A DNA stretch of 60,000 nt from Membranipora membranacea. Lineage: Eukaryota > Bryozoa > Gymnolaemata > Cheilostomatida > Membraniporidae. Made by a program: the position numbers and the translations under genes. Positions 34,301-47,160 of this stretch are shown piece after piece. The DNA lies in assembly GCA_914767715.1 (NCBI GenBank), contig OU612069.1, forward strand, positions 4,714,001-4,774,000. The letters run 5' to 3'. The notes beneath the pieces are model-generated. The model ran no database searches, was not told the DNA's origin, and was given only the letters and a program-made list of their open reading frames with translations. Each line of letters opens with the position of its first letter. The stretch's first letter is position 1.

Positions 34301-36530
34301 AATCAAGTTATTGATGTTCCTAAACTGGTTCGGCAGATCAAGCAATATTTATCAAGTTGATCTATATTGCCATACAGAACAGCACCAACCTTTCTTGGAC
34401 AAACTAATAACAGTCCAAGGCTGTGAATATCATGCAAAAAACTCTATTAATTTGATGACTGCTGGCCTGATTCACACCTGGGGTGTATTGCTATGTAGGA
34501 GAATTGAGATTTTCAATCCAAGTATATTTCTTGCCAAAGTAATTGTTTTTATTATAATTACCAAATTTTAGATTCACTTAGTTGTTTTCATAAATACAGG
34601 ATTTTCAAGGATCTCAAATATTTTCCTGAATTAATATGAAAAATATATATTATTGTGATAAACTTATGGTTATTAAAGTACTGCACAACTATCGGTTAGA
34701 AACTGTGTCGTTCGCTTATTTAAGCCTGCATGACAAAAATAAGCACCTTTTTAACAGCATGATAAGAGCATATGAATTTGTAAGAACAGAATTCCTAATT
34801 TGGCAATACAGGGGGGTAGACTTGTGATACAGATAGCAGTTTGAACTTGATCTGTGCTGCCCAAAATTACTCATTGTTATTATGATACATTATGATATTC
34901 ATTGTGTATTTGAGCCAATTGTTACATAATAAATGAAATTATTTTCAGTTACATAGACTATGAGCCAGCCTGCCAGCATGTCCGACAATCAAAAAAACTA
35001 ATCAGGTGGTAACGACTGTGACAATAAATAATTTCCCCTTTTGTTTGCGGTATATACTTTTGAGAAATAAACTGCGTTAGTTCATCAAATTAAGAAAGTA
35101 TAGCCTGATATCTGACTGTGCATTGATACAATGGTAAATCGTTGATTTTTGTTTTTAAACATCCACCAGAGGTGTGCAGCTGATGGGTGTCCAAACTGTC
35201 CACCTGGGTCCATGTATCTTTGCCCATCTGTTGGACACATTTGACAGGACAACCTGTACTGAAAAGGCATAAGCAGATGGAAAACTTGTTTTAATGGACA
35301 GAAAGTTTTAGCTGGACGGTTAGACCAAATTGAATGGCCAATTTTTTTCAGCATAACGACCTCCTCCCACTTGATCTAAATGAAATTACATTGGCGGCAA
35401 AGCGTTTTTGGACTGATCAATTTAATAAGCTGGGAAAGAGGTATGAGTTGGGTACACCATGGATTGGCTACATTTTTTTATAGAAACAGAGGGGCAACAA
35501 AAAATTACATAGTATACCACCTGCATTATTGAACATTATCGGAACAGACCTAAACGGACCTAGATGAACATGCATGCAATGGCTGGTTTATGCCACATAG
35601 TAAATATTGAAAAACCGCTCAATTCATCCTTATATTAACTAATATGGCACTTATATGTACTTCTTGTGACTCACCTATTATGACAGTAATAGGGGTATGA
35701 GTGACAAAACAGCAGACTGATCAGTTTAAACATTCCTCCATCTCTAGCTCACATTTTGTGAGACTCACTTCTTTTTGCAATCATTGATTTAAATTTCATA
35801 TATTGCCAATGCAACGTCAATCGAACCAAGTCACAATTTATTAAAGCAGTCTTTTTGAAACCAGTCTTTGAAGTGGCCGAACACTTATTTTCTCTTGACA
35901 TACTCATTCGAGAACTAACTACTGCAGCCTGTCTAGCAATCCTGTATAAGGAGAGGAAGTTGTGATACTGTTGAGATAGTTGAATACTAGATACATAAAA
36001 ATGACAAAAAGAGAAGGTAATGTTAATTTTAAAATTTCCAGTTATGTCTTTTTTCCTTACACGAGAGCTCCAATTCAGAGTCGATCAATGAAACTTAACA
36101 GATGACCAATTTTGAATTGTGTGCATGATAAATATTGGTAATATTGTTAACTTGCTAGTAGTGAATCGTAATATAATTGAATATGTATGTGCTTTCATTA
36201 TCCTTACGCCTAATTACATTGATGATGCGACAACTAAATTATTAGCACTGAAAACCGGAGTTCCCAATTTTAAGTGTTCCTCAAAGGAAAATTATTGTAA
36301 TGGGGTCAGACCATAGTTTTTCTGACCTCTTTCTGCGCCGCTGTAGGGAAGCGCATCTCACTTACTCAAAGTTACTACTGTTGCAAGCATTTGACTCACA
36401 TGTTGGTTTCAGATATTCATTAGGTATTTGTAGAGATGCAAGTCACGTTCAATCTATAATTGCTTACAAAAAATATAGACTTAATATGTAAATATAAATG
36501 CTTAATTAAACTTGTTTTCTAGTGATGCAT
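34300..36530 (+). repeat. Repeat module E, copy 3
   Basis: Complete E, from the tract at 34311-34470 to 'accggagttcccaatttt' near 36258. At 35985-36000 it gives the empty site for the LINE insertion at 25075. Frames at 34311-34571 and 34636-34827 are discussed as repeat-borne frames. No gene. Confidence 0.6.
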
Positions 36531-36800
36531 GCCATGCGATTTAATTTACCAATCCATAGTGACATTTCACTCGATCCATACAAAATGTGGAATATTCACT
36601 AGCCTTAGCTTCTGATTAGTATAATTTTCATGCGTTGATACTCAATGTATCAAAGATAGATGCCAGTTATTACAGTCTCATATTTGGATTTTGAGTTGAT
36701 TTTCTCTAACTAATTTTTTAGGGCATGTGGTCCTCAAACATTCTGATAAACTTAATTATTTAGGATTAATTTTACTTAAAAATATGGTTTCAAATCCCAT
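36530..36800 (+). pseudogene. Module L, decayed LINE RT, copy 4
   Basis: Short, decayed, ends at 'aatcccatgtcca' and joins module D sequence at about 36805. Confidence 0.5.
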
Positions 36801-36940
36801 GTCCATTGAAAAGTGCTACTTTGCACCCTCAAGGATTATTACTTTCCTTAAATTTTTTATAGATCAGTTTTTGAGAAATGGCACCAGTATTGTGATATTT
36901 CAGACAGTTTAAATGACACATAATATTATATCAAACCTAC

Positions 36941-37095
36941 ACAGTGTAGTTAAGGTCAGATTGTTGTCCAAGATGAGAAGTTTTGAAACTTTTACCTCAA
37001 ACACAAAAATCCCTTCCCTACCTGGGAGTCGAACCCAGGACCTTGTGCATTCTAAGCCAAAGCCATACCACTGTGCTAAACTTGACACACTATCA
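36941..37095 (-). mobile_element. tRNA-derived SINE
   Basis: On the minus strand the head has an A-box-like 'TTAGCACAGTGGTATGG' and a perfect B box 'GGTTCGACTCC' inside a paired T arm (CTGGG/CCCAG), followed by a non-tRNA tail. The anticodon loop would be about 12 bases long instead of 7, so it is not a working tRNA. D-module siblings at 28003 and 51944 are collinear up to 36940 and lack it, which sets one border. The other border is approximate. Confidence 0.7.
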
Positions 37096-37285
37096 CATGA
37101 GCAAATACACAGCATAACTTCCAAGTGATGATCTCCATACAAGTACTTGTGGTTAGGGCATTGTGGTTAGTGCTATGAATAGTTGTGGTTATGGTTAGAG
37201 CGATGAATAACTATGATATGAAGCTTACGCTATGAATTATTTTGTGAGCAGTGACATTGAAAAATGTTTGCATTTGTCTGGCAAA
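37095..37285. other. Spacer with GGTTAG-like imperfect repeats
   Basis: Holds 'tgtggttagggc', 'tgtggttagtgc' and 'tggttatggttagagc' in a loose direct array at about 37148-37200. Nothing coding. Confidence 0.5.
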
Positions 37286-38290
37286 CTAATCGCAGTCACG
37301 TAGATATGTTGGTGGTTGGTTGTTTGACTGATCTAAATACAACAGTTTTTTTTTCAGTTTCAACGCTTTGTATATTTGGTATTTATTACAGGTCATTGCC
37401 ATCATCTTAAGGGCAAATCCTCCACCTGTACTATTTAAATATTTACAGACATATTCAACTGTCAACAAATAATAGTCCATTGAAATAATGAAAGTAAAAG
37501 ATGTGAAAGAGTTCCAATAAAGTCGCCACCTCCATAAATGGGGTGCAATCATAGACTTGATTATAAACCTAGATATGACACTATATGGATATTGAGGCAC
37601 TGAGGGACTTTATTGTGGGCAACAAACGTCATTGGAAGGTGTAGAAGCAATGATGCTATCATTGATTTTCTGTCCACAATGCACGTTTTTTGATCATAAC
37701 TCGATGAATTTTGATCGGATTTTGAGTTTGAAAATTACAATAGGTTTAGCAGCTTATCTCATTTACGGCAAAACAGATTTGGAAGTCAGTGACCTGTTAC
37801 CCCACAAACTTGATATACATATAGAAAGTCTTTTGTTCTGCTACACAAAATCCACAAGAAATTTGTAAGAATAGAAACAAAAGACAGTGGATATTCTAGT
37901 TTGTATCAACTGTTGTGTCTTTTGATTGAAAGCCCAGCAGTTTTGAATTCGACACCCTATACTAGAATTAAATATAAATGCTAGTTTCATGTATTCAATT
38001 TGGCCCTCAAATCGATTCCACACCGAGATATGGAAACGTAGTGACTTTGAAATAGAATTTCAATGGGCAAAAAATGTTGCTAAACTGAACTAATACTAAG
38101 CAAAAGTAATGGATAAAAATTCATGCAGCAGCAGTGAATTTTCGTCAATTGTAACTTCAATAAAATCTGAAAACTAACAAGTGTTATTATTAATACACAC
38201 AATTAAATTTTAATTTGATTCTGCAAGGTTTTGGTCTTTATATTTTTAAATATGCCTAACGTATACCATGCTCATTGAGTTAGAACTTTA
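37285..38290 (+). repeat. Repeat module X, copy 1
   Basis: Collinear with 52975-53960. It contains a frame at 37632-37868, nearly the same as one at 53268-53558, with hydrophobic heptad-like text such as 'FDRILSLKITI' and 'LEVSDLLPHKLDIHIESLLF'. A shorter inverted relative is embedded in each A module. No known domain recognised. Confidence 0.6.
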
Positions 38291-39170
38291 TCGACAGAGG
38301 ACTGAGGACTAGGAGGTATAAAGATCCTTTAGCAAAACTTTTCAAATTGATGATAATCCAGAGCGGCAGAATTTCACTCAGGATGGCAGCATTAGAGCTG
38401 CAACAATTTAATATCCAACAGTTTCCTCTACTCTTTTGTCTCTATGATACTTTTGAATTTCTTGCCACAAGCTGGTATTGCTGGTATGTCGGGTAGATTC
38501 AGTAGTGAATTCGCCTAGGTGACTTGACCCTACCAATTTTCAGCGTGTCGATTTTGAAAAACCTCCTGTTTTTAATCACCAAGTGCCCAGAGGGCCTCAT
38601 TGTGAGATTAGTTGGAATTATGAATGGATTACGCTGGTTCACTTGGTGCAATAGCCAATTACCACGATTTTCCCCTTTGATTGGCCTTAAGAGAGGATTG
38701 CATCATGTATTCCTGTGACGTAGAATTGATGTCTTTCATATGTTTTTGCCCACAATCTGAGCAAATAACTATAGCCAAAGTCACTAGGCACTGATTTTCT
38801 CCTCCTTGATTTTGGTTCACCAATCTACACATATTTAAAATTGAGACCAATAAAACGATGGTCTTTTATAAAAGATTCAGGCAATCAAATTTGGGTCCAT
38901 AATTGCAAACAATTTGATATGGTCTTCTACTATATAGCTAATCTGCAGGAGTGAACTCTTACTGCAGGAACCATTGAATATTCTCAGAGTATACAATAAC
39001 AGGATGATGTCATTTATTGAACACACCATACACAGACCATTCATAAGAGAATTTTAAAGGAACATTATAAAGGACACTTTTATGTGTAAATATCTTGAGA
39101 TAATAATCAGCCTTCACTCTATTGTTTCTTTGGAGATTACGCATCACATCCATTGTAAATTTTATGTAAA
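38290..39170 (+). repeat. Spacer, then module F copy 2 (empty site)
   Basis: From 38575 ('agtgcccagagggcctca') this is the uninterrupted counterpart of 17850-17911 plus 22171-22680. The sequence around 38640 is the pre-insertion site of the R2/HERO-type element. 38290-38570 is AT-rich spacer. No gene. Confidence 0.65.
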
Positions 39171-39850
39171 TTAAATTATCCTAAGAAGACAGGAGACACC
39201 TATACTTGTTTAGGTGAATAAACTCAGAGTAGCTCTCACAAGATGATGTCTCAATAGCAATAACAAACCCAGGTGAAATCAACAAGCGGGATTTATGGTT
39301 ATGGTTTATCTATCACATTTGGCCTATTTTAAAACTGGCAATATACAAAAAATGTAAACAATTTGTATTTAAGTGTTAATAGCTGAGAATAAATGTGTTT
39401 CCCTGATCTGACAAAACACTAGAGTCTAGAAGTTTGAAATATTACAACATAACGCAATGGAATAGAATCTAGTTTCTATCATCAGTGCTAATAGTGTTGC
39501 TTGATGTGTAAATTATCTGTAAGGTTATGATCTTGGCAAGACACTGAAACTTGGTGGCCTTAAGTTAGAAGAGGGATTCTCATAAGACTTGAAGAGTTAT
39601 CTTATAGTGATGTCATGTTAGAAGACAAGACTACAGATTCACATCAAATGATCATTGTGGTATTAATATTGCACCATCGTGTTGTGCTGAGTGTGAGGCT
39701 TCTATACAATTCAATCCCTTTCATTGTTTTAACTTTTGGTAAACAAAAGAGTCCTTTATATGCTGAGCCTGATTTTTTTCAATAGAGGATAAATGTAGCA
39801 TGTCAGCTTGCAGCCAAAGTTTATATGAGAAAACTGAGAATTAATTTTAA
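39170..39850. other. Spacer without a recognised gene
   Basis: 39410-39580 matches 30230-30490, keeping the same position relative to the next A module. Otherwise nothing seen. Confidence 0.5.
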
Positions 39851-39851
39851 G

Positions 39852-41630
39852 AAATGCTGCATTAAATGAATGGAAAATACGATAGAGTGACCCTAAATGA
39901 TTCATCCATAGGTAACGTCACAACTAGGTCACACAAAAAATTTGACGCTTCTAGCATTTGTAGAAGCGTATTTTAATTGAATCATCTGGTTAATAAAAGA
40001 TCATTTTTTGCCAACATTTCATCATGTTTTATGAAATTCATGATTTTTTGCATTCATTTATGGATTTATTAGTAATTAAACCACCAAGCCTGGACAATAA
40101 CTTTCAAACATTTTGCGATGGTCTATGCATCAAATTTTAAAAACGTAGGGGGAGATAAAGAGGAAACCATAAAAGTCACTGAGAAGCAGAAATAACATCA
40201 AGTTGATAACAAGATGCTGCTGTTTTTAAAGCAATTTTGAAACTCGAAATCCGATCGAAATTGATTGAGTTCTGAACATAAAACCTGATTTGTTGACAGT
40301 AAATCAATGATAATATCATTGCTTACTACACCTGCCAACGACGTTGCATTGCCCACAATTGAGGCCCCACTTCAGCTATATGTAGTGTCCTGTCTAAGTG
40401 TATAATTAAGTCTATGGGTGCTATTGATAATGTTACAAAAATTAATACAAATTTGTTATCATATTTAAATTAAGGTGCAATAATCTAGTATTTACCCTGA
40501 AATATACAGCCTATATCTTGCTCATAAAATTGGTCACAGCTTTAGAGTTTCACAATACACAAGTTGTTAATATTTGCTTCTAAACTTATCCGTGATAATT
40601 TATTATCATTTCGTTGAGGGACAAAAAATTATGCTGCTAGATACATTGTTACCACTCGCACATACAAATCTTCTGCAAAAAAGTGTAGGTATCTTTACCA
40701 GTAGGGGATGATCTAATGACGTCATTTGCCGAAAAATCATGTAGGGTTATTGACATTTTAAATTTCGGAATATTTTTACATTAAGTAATTGTTATTATTA
40801 TAATTACCTAACTATGGATTTAATTACTTCTTTTTATGAGAATAATACGGAATCTTCAGGTGGGAGATGTGGGATGAAAGTCAACAAAAGTATTTTAATG
40901 TAGAAACAAATATTTTTGTGGTATGGTTATTGGAGTATTTTGAGCAATAGTAGGGGTGTCGGTTAGAAGATGTCTCTTTGCCGATTTAAGCCTGCATTAC
41001 AAGACTAAAATCAATTTTTACAGCACAATTTGAGCAATTGAATTTGTAAGAAGATAATTCCTAATTTAGCGATATGTTGGTGTAGACTTGTGAAACAGAT
41101 AGTGGTGTGAACTTGATCAGTGCTGCCAAAAAAAAAGAATTTATAATGGCATATATGGTATATATGTAGCAAATTTAATCATTCTCAGTAGCGAGCCTGT
41201 CTGCCAGCATGTCTGACAATCAACAAAACCAATAAATTGGTAACAACTGTGAAAATTATTACATAGGGTAAATTAGTCCAATGATTGAATATTCCACTTG
41301 ATTTCCTCATTGCTCCAATGAATATATTCAAAATAGTCCTAAGAGTGGATAACAACTGCTTTAACATCCTAAATCTAATTTGACTTAAAACTGTCACAAG
41401 GCATATCAATTCTATCATCAAGCGGTACCGTTATTTATACCTTGAACAGTATTCAAATATATGTAAGTGATGATGTAATAATTGTTTGAAATAAGGTTGT
41501 ATCCCTAACCATGTGGATTCATATTTTTTGGGTGGCTCTGAGGCTGTTATTTGAGACTACTGTAATGTTGTTAGTGTGCACACCTAATTCAACCTGTTGA
41601 AGGCGAGAATTTGGCTATTATTCAAATGTT
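39852..41630 (+). repeat. Repeat module A, copy 4
   Basis: Full A with the same landmarks. It jumps into the middle of B at about 41628 ('ttatgtttatcatctgacat'). Confidence 0.65.
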
Positions 41631-41982
41631 ATGTTTATCATCTGACATGTCAGCTCTTTGTTGTTTGATCTCAACCAAATTTTTTAATGCAGTACATGCT
41701 TGTCACTGAGAATTTTACTCTGAATAATATTAGGAAATATGACTGCGTATACAGAAGCTTACTGTATTAGTCGAAGGATTACAGAAAAAATACGCGTAGG
41801 CTGTCAACAAACTGGCTCTTAAAAATTATTGATCCTCCTAATCTGCGACTTTCTCTTGTTCAAAGACAGCTAGATATTGATAGATGTATCATCCCAAGAT
41901 GCAGCGGTGTTTCATAGATCAATCACTGAAATACAGGCGGCTGAACAGAGCGCTATATGGTGGATTTAATGTGGATTGTATG
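41630..41982 (+). repeat. Module B copy 5, left part
   Basis: Starts mid-module with 'catgtcagctctttgttg' and runs to 'ggattgtatg', where a LINE fragment interrupts it. Confidence 0.6.
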
Positions 41983-42552
41983 TCAAGTACAAATATCTCA
42001 GGACAATCCTAACTCCCAAACTTGACTTGACCGAGAATACTGCTCTAACTGTGGAGAAGGCAAGCAAGCGTCTCTATATAATGAAGCGTTTATCATCAAT
42101 GAACGTCAAATACAGCGATACTCATCTAGCCTATGAGTCATTTGAGAAAATGTGCTTGCCTTTCACCTCAGTATTATCCACGGCCATATGTGAGTCGAAA
42201 ACCGCAATGAGCTGAACCATGTCATAAAATCAGCCTACAGACTCAGTAATAAAAATCTCAAATGTAAGAGCCTCGATGAGCTGTACCAGTAGCGTTTTAA
42301 AAGTAAATGTCTGCGTACCTATACTAGCTTCGATCCACCAATTGAGCTAGTGAGACTGCACTCTGATATGTTCTCTATTCCCAAGCAGTGAGTAAACATT
42401 CGTAAAAACTGTTTCCAAACAGAGTGTGCTCGGCTGCTTAATTCCATCTTATAAGTTTTAAAGATACTTTTTATATGTTTTATTTATAATTTATTTTATA
42501 TTTTTTTGGCATCACAGAGCAAAACAACAATGAATTTTTATAAAGTATTGAG
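41983..42552 (+). pseudogene. LINE reverse transcriptase C-terminal fragment (2)
   Basis: A plus-strand frame starts just after the insertion edge with 'KYKYLRTILTPKLDLTEN' (the YLG motif, here YLR), followed by 'AYESF' and 'MCLPFTSVLS'. After 42215 it continues in another frame with 'SAYRLSNKNLKCKSLDELY', a stop, and a C-terminal end near 42450, so it carries at least one frameshift and several stops. Removing 41983-42552 restores the 'gattgtatgatgagata' seen in sibling B modules (for example near 2908 and 33204). It is related to the fragment at 25075 but is clearly a different family. Confidence 0.8.
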
Positions 42553-43440
42553 ATGAGATAAATTATGACAAACAACTTCCTGAATAATTTATCCCCCGTG
42601 TCTTACAAAATCATGCTCATTGTCTACCTCAAGAGATATTTTCCAATTAATCCTAATTAAAAGATATTTCATTGGGCTTTGCAAAATATTAAGAGAATGA
42701 AAACAGAATTAAAATGGAATCACTGGTTGCCAAGAAATTCACATGTGAAGTTCATTCCTGCAAATGTGTACAAGATCACTCTGCATTGAGACTAAGCCAA
42801 TGACTAACTGAGTACTAAATTGTGAGTTTGTTACTTGCAACAGGGCCAAATGCTACCAAGTTGCACTACAGCTGCTATCTCTACAAATTCAATAGAAAGT
42901 TAATCAATTTTCACCTAAAACACACCTCCAAGACCCAGTTAATTTATTAATTTGTAAGGTCTTACATTGTTCTCTAGGCTTTGGGGATGGGGCTCCACCC
43001 TGAACCCCGTTGGGGGGATGAGGGGGGGGGGGGGGCTAACAGCGCCTCTCTCTAACAAAAAAACTTTATCTCTCCAACCCAAGAGTCTATTTGGGGTGAC
43101 CCTGCGCTGCATATGATATTCAACTAGGACAGGATCACATCTAAAAGTTAGAAGTCCACCTGATTGGGAACCCCTAACCTGAGCAACCCTGAATATCACA
43201 ATAAACAACATTTTAAATGATTTAGGGGGATATGTTTATAATCTTAGCAATCTTAGAAGTTGTTCCCATTTCGTGTTTTTTTAAAAATTAGTAATTGATA
43301 GATCATTGAACTGAGAAAATTCTAAGTTGAATTCCTTGCAGAAAAGGATGTCAAATAACTCTATTTTAGCGTACAAGTTTTCGTATTTGATAGGAAACGG
43401 CTACATTTTAATTATTACCACTGGATAATAGACCCTTAGT
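42553..43440 (+). repeat. Module B copy 5, right part
   Basis: B resumes at 'atgagataaattatgac' and ends with the G-rich block at 43011-43035 (including a run of about 14 G) and 'ataatcttagcaatcttag'. The frame at 42939-43211 on the minus strand is a translation of that block. Confidence 0.65.
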
Positions 43441-43860
43441 ATCGTACTTTTGAGCTTAATATAACTATATGGTATTGGAAATCTCAGATTAACTTAATCT
43501 TCACCGAAAAGGAATGATGTAATTGGTTTGGCAGATCAAGCAAAATCAGGCTGGCCTACACTGCCATACAGAGCAGCACCAACTTTTCTTGCACCAATAA
43601 ACAACGGCCAAAGGCTGTGAATATCATCCTGAAACTCTATTAATTTGATGACTGCTGGCCAAGTCATACCTAGGGTATAATGCTATGCAGGCCTATTGAG
43701 ATTTTCAATTGTTATTATTATAATTACCAAATTATGGATTTACTTAGTTGTTTTTATAAATACAGAATTTTCAAGTGGTAGATGTGGAGTGGAAGTCAAC
43801 ACAATTTCCTGAATTGATATCGAAAATAATATTATTGTGCTGTGGTAAATAGAGTACTGT
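43440..43860 (+). repeat. Module E, 5' part, copy 4
   Basis: Contains the tract at 43525-43680 with the minus-strand frame shared with 12380 and 48960. Switches to L at about 43870. Confidence 0.55.
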
Positions 43861-43879
43861 ACGGCTTTCGGTTATTTAT

Positions 43880-44310
43880 TATGACTGGTATTATTGTTAT
43901 AAATTGATACCCAATGTATAAAATACAGATGTTATGACCATTTCCAATTTCAATAGCATAAATTGTCCCAAGTCATTCAAGCAGTCAGACAAATTGAAAC
44001 ATTTAGGAGTAATTTTAGATAAAAATATGAATTTTTAAACCCATATCAACGAGATTAAACGGAAACTATACCAAATCAAAGCAAATTTTTCAGAGACATT
44101 GTAAGGTTCTGAATAAAACCTTAGCTGCAGTCTGATAGACACAGTTAACAACACCAGACATTGAATATTTTGCTCCATTACTTCATTGCTCTAATGAATA
44201 TTATTGAAAAAGAGTTGATAACCGATGTTAAGAAATCATAGATCTAAATTGCCCAAAAGTTGAGAAAAGGAAAAAGAAATCACCAAGGGGTATTATAATT
44301 ATTTTATCCT
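43880..44310 (+). pseudogene. Module L, decayed LINE RT, copy 5
   Basis: Among the clearest L copies. Around 43990-44080 frames read 'FKHLGVI'-like and 'INEIKRKLYQIKAN' text, the YLG motif and thumb of a non-LTR RT, broken by single-base changes. It continues to about 44240 ('VDNRC'-like) and is followed by about 140 bp of unplaced sequence. Confidence 0.6.
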
Positions 44311-44449
44311 TTTGACATTTTTTCAACTGAAAACCGGATCGGTCTCAATTATTGATGCAAGTTTTATGACTGTAAACTTAGAAAGACATATAGGACTTGG
44401 TAAAAGTGAGGGTTTGATGCTATCTAAAGACAAATACAGGTTCTCCCCT

Positions 44450-46350
44450 GTGATTTTTGGCAAAGAAATTTGTTATTATTTCAATTACCAAATTATAGAG
44501 TCACTTTGTTGTTTTTATAAATACCGAATTTTCAAGGGGGAGATGTGGAGTGGAGGTCAACATGAATAGTTTCCTGAATTGATATTGAAAACAATATTAT
44601 TGTTCCATGGTTATTAGAGTAATATAGGGCCTTGGGTTAGAAAATGTGTTGTTCCCTTATTTAAGCCTGCAGGACAAGAATAATAATACCATTTTTAAGA
44701 GCATGATTAGATCGTTGGAATTTGTAAGAACTCAATTCCTCTTTCAGCAATATGTTGGTGTAGACTTGTGATACAGATAGTGGTGTGAACTTGATATGTG
44801 CTGCCCAAAATAATATTAATATTTATTGTTATTTTTATTTATCGTGATATTCATTGTTTATTTGAGCCAATTGTTACATATTAAATACAATTATTTTCAG
44901 ATACATAGATTATGAGCCTGCTCAGGTGGTAACAACTGTGAAAATATTAAATTTCCTCTTTTTTCGGTATATACTTTAGAGAAATCAACTCCTTTAGATC
45001 ATACAATCGAGAAAGTGTAGTCTCGTATCTAACAGTGCATTTTACAATGATAAAATAGAGCTGTATTGAAACCTTCAGCAGGTACTGATTTTGTATTTGA
45101 TCACTCACTCACTGCAGCTGATGGAATTCCAAACTATCCACCTGTGTCCATGCGTTCTGTGCCCATCTGTTGGACACTGTTGGCGGGACGACCTGTAATG
45201 GACGGGTGTGGGCTGACGGGCAATATGTTTTAATGGATGAACAGTTTTTTGCTGGATGGATAGACAAAACGGCATGGCCTATTTTTTCAGCTCCATCAAC
45301 CTCTTCCGACTGGCGCTAAATAAAATTACTTATTTTTGGACTGATCAATTTAGCAAGCCATCTGGGAAAGAGGTGTGTGTTGTGTAGCGCCCCTCTAATA
45401 TGAGCTTGTTACATTTTTATAGACACAGAGAGGCAATAACAAATTACAGAGTATACCACCTGTATTATTGGACCTTATCGGAAAAGACCTAAATACACCT
45501 AGAGGAATATGCATGCGATGGCTTGTTCATGCCACAAACTTAAAATAACAAAACCGATCATTGCATCCTCATATTGACTATATGGCACTTAGATGTACTT
45601 CTTGTGTCACACTTATTTAGACAAATGGGGGAATGATTGACAATAATAGCAGATACTCCCGTTGATATGTCATAGGACTGATCAGTTTAAACATTCCTCC
45701 ATCTCTAGTCAACATTTTGTGAAGCTCACTTCTTTTTGCAATCATTGATTTAAGTTTCATACATTGCCAATGCAATGTGAATCAAACCAAATCACAATAA
45801 ATTGAAGCAGTCTTTTTGAAACAAGTCTTTGATTTGGTCAATCACTTATTTTCTCTTGACATACACATTCGAGAACAACATAATGCAGCCTGTCTAGCAA
45901 TCCTGTAGGGCAAGTTGTGATACTGTTGAGATTATTTGAATACTAGATGCATAAAAATGACAAAAAGAGAAGGCTATGTTAATTTTAAAATGTCCAGTTT
46001 TGTCTATACTCTTTACATGAGAGCTCCAATTCAGAGTCGATCAATGAAACCTAATAGATGACCAATTTTGAATCGTGTGCATGATAAATATTGCTAATAT
46101 TGTTAAATTGCTAATAGTGAATCGTAATATAATTGCATATGTATGTGCTTACATTTGCCTTACGCCTAATTAAATCAATGATGTGACAACTAAATTATTT
46201 GCGCTTAAAACCGGAGTTCCCAATTTTAAGTTTTCCTCAAAGGAAAGTTATTGTAATGGGTCAGACCAATGTTTTCCTGACCTCTTTTTCGCGCCGCTGT
46301 AGGGAAGCGCATCTCGCTTACTCAAAGTTACTGCTGTTGCAAGTCGTCAT
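44450..46350 (+). repeat. Module E, core and 3' part, copy 4 continued
   Basis: Resumes with 'ttattatttcaattacc', the A/E core, 'ctgcagctgatggaattcc' (45114), 'cttgacatacacattcgag' and 'accggagttcccaatttt' (46210). No gene. Confidence 0.6.
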
Positions 46351-46570
46351 TTTCATGCGTTGATACTCAATGCATCAAAGACAGATGTTATGAAAGTCTC
46401 ATATTTTGATTTTGAATTGATTTTCTCTAACGAAATTTTTAGGGCATGTTGTCCTCAAACATTCTGAAAAACTTAATTATTTAGGAGTAATTTTACTTAA
46501 AAATATGAGTTTCAAACCCCATGTCAATTAGATTAAACAAAACCTCACCCAGTCATAGCAAACATAAAGA
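46350..46570 (+). pseudogene. Module L, decayed LINE RT, copy 6
   Basis: Short, with 'tttaggagtaattttac' and 'atgtcaattagattaaac'. It ends where the LRR-exon segment begins ('accatactcagaggg', 46577). Confidence 0.5.
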
Positions 46571-46645
46571 GAAATCACCATACTCAGAGGGAACAAACTA
46601 ATTACAAAAAGTCTGATATACTACTGTTGCAAGCATCTGACTTAC

Positions 46646-46786
46646 CTCTCCGGAAGGCCAGTTAATCCACAGTAACTCGCATCTATACTCTTCAATGATT
46701 GAATTTGCCCCAATGCTGCAGGTAATGTCTGTAGGCCTTCATTATCACGAACATCTAACAACTCCAGTCCTGGCAGTGTGCAGATG
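46646..46786 (-). CDS. LRR-coding exon, copy 2
   Basis: 141 bp on the minus strand, bordered by AG at 46787-46788 and the donor GTAAG at 46641-46645, phase 2 at both ends. It encodes two leucine-rich repeats: 'LPGLELLDVRDNEGLQTLP' and 'IQSLKSIDASYCGLTGLP'. It differs from copy 1 at a handful of residues, with no indel or stop, which argues for either recent duplication or retained coding constraint. The segment around it (about 46575-46860) is shared with the other two copies; beyond that it is module sequence. No promoter or terminal exon is visible nearby. Confidence 0.7.
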
Positions 46787-46859
46787 CTGTGGTGGATAAA
46801 TGACGCAATGTTAAAATACCATGCAATACTGCTTGTCAGTTGATGGAGCAAACACAATT

Positions 46860-47160
46860 GAGCAATGCATTCTATTAATATGATAGAGTTTTAGATTGAT
46901 CAATTACCCATGTGAGTTGTAACTATCAGATAGAGATATCTGAATGAATTTTACAGCGCCTCTCCCAAAGCTGAGATTTATTGATATGACACTGCGGTTC
47001 ATAGGATAGTCAATTATGGCAGGTTGACATTCAAAAGCCAGAAGTTAGTTCATAACATTAAGAAAGTTTAGCGGCACATCTGGCAGTTCAATGATTCAAT
47101 AAAAAAGAAGCTGTGTTGATACCTTTAGTCAGCGTTGATTTTTATATTTAGGCACTCACC
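46860..47160 (+). repeat. B-end-like block and spacer
   Basis: Carries 'ttacagcgcctctcccaaag' as at 26848, then about 110 bp of spacer. No gene. Confidence 0.5.

Noticed and set aside
37018-37090. A tRNA gene on the minus strand
   Set aside because: The anticodon loop is too long and the acceptor stem does not pair; a SINE head explains it better.
37148-37215. Interstitial telomere repeat
   Set aside because: The GGTTAG-like units are few and irregular and do not form a TTAGGG array.
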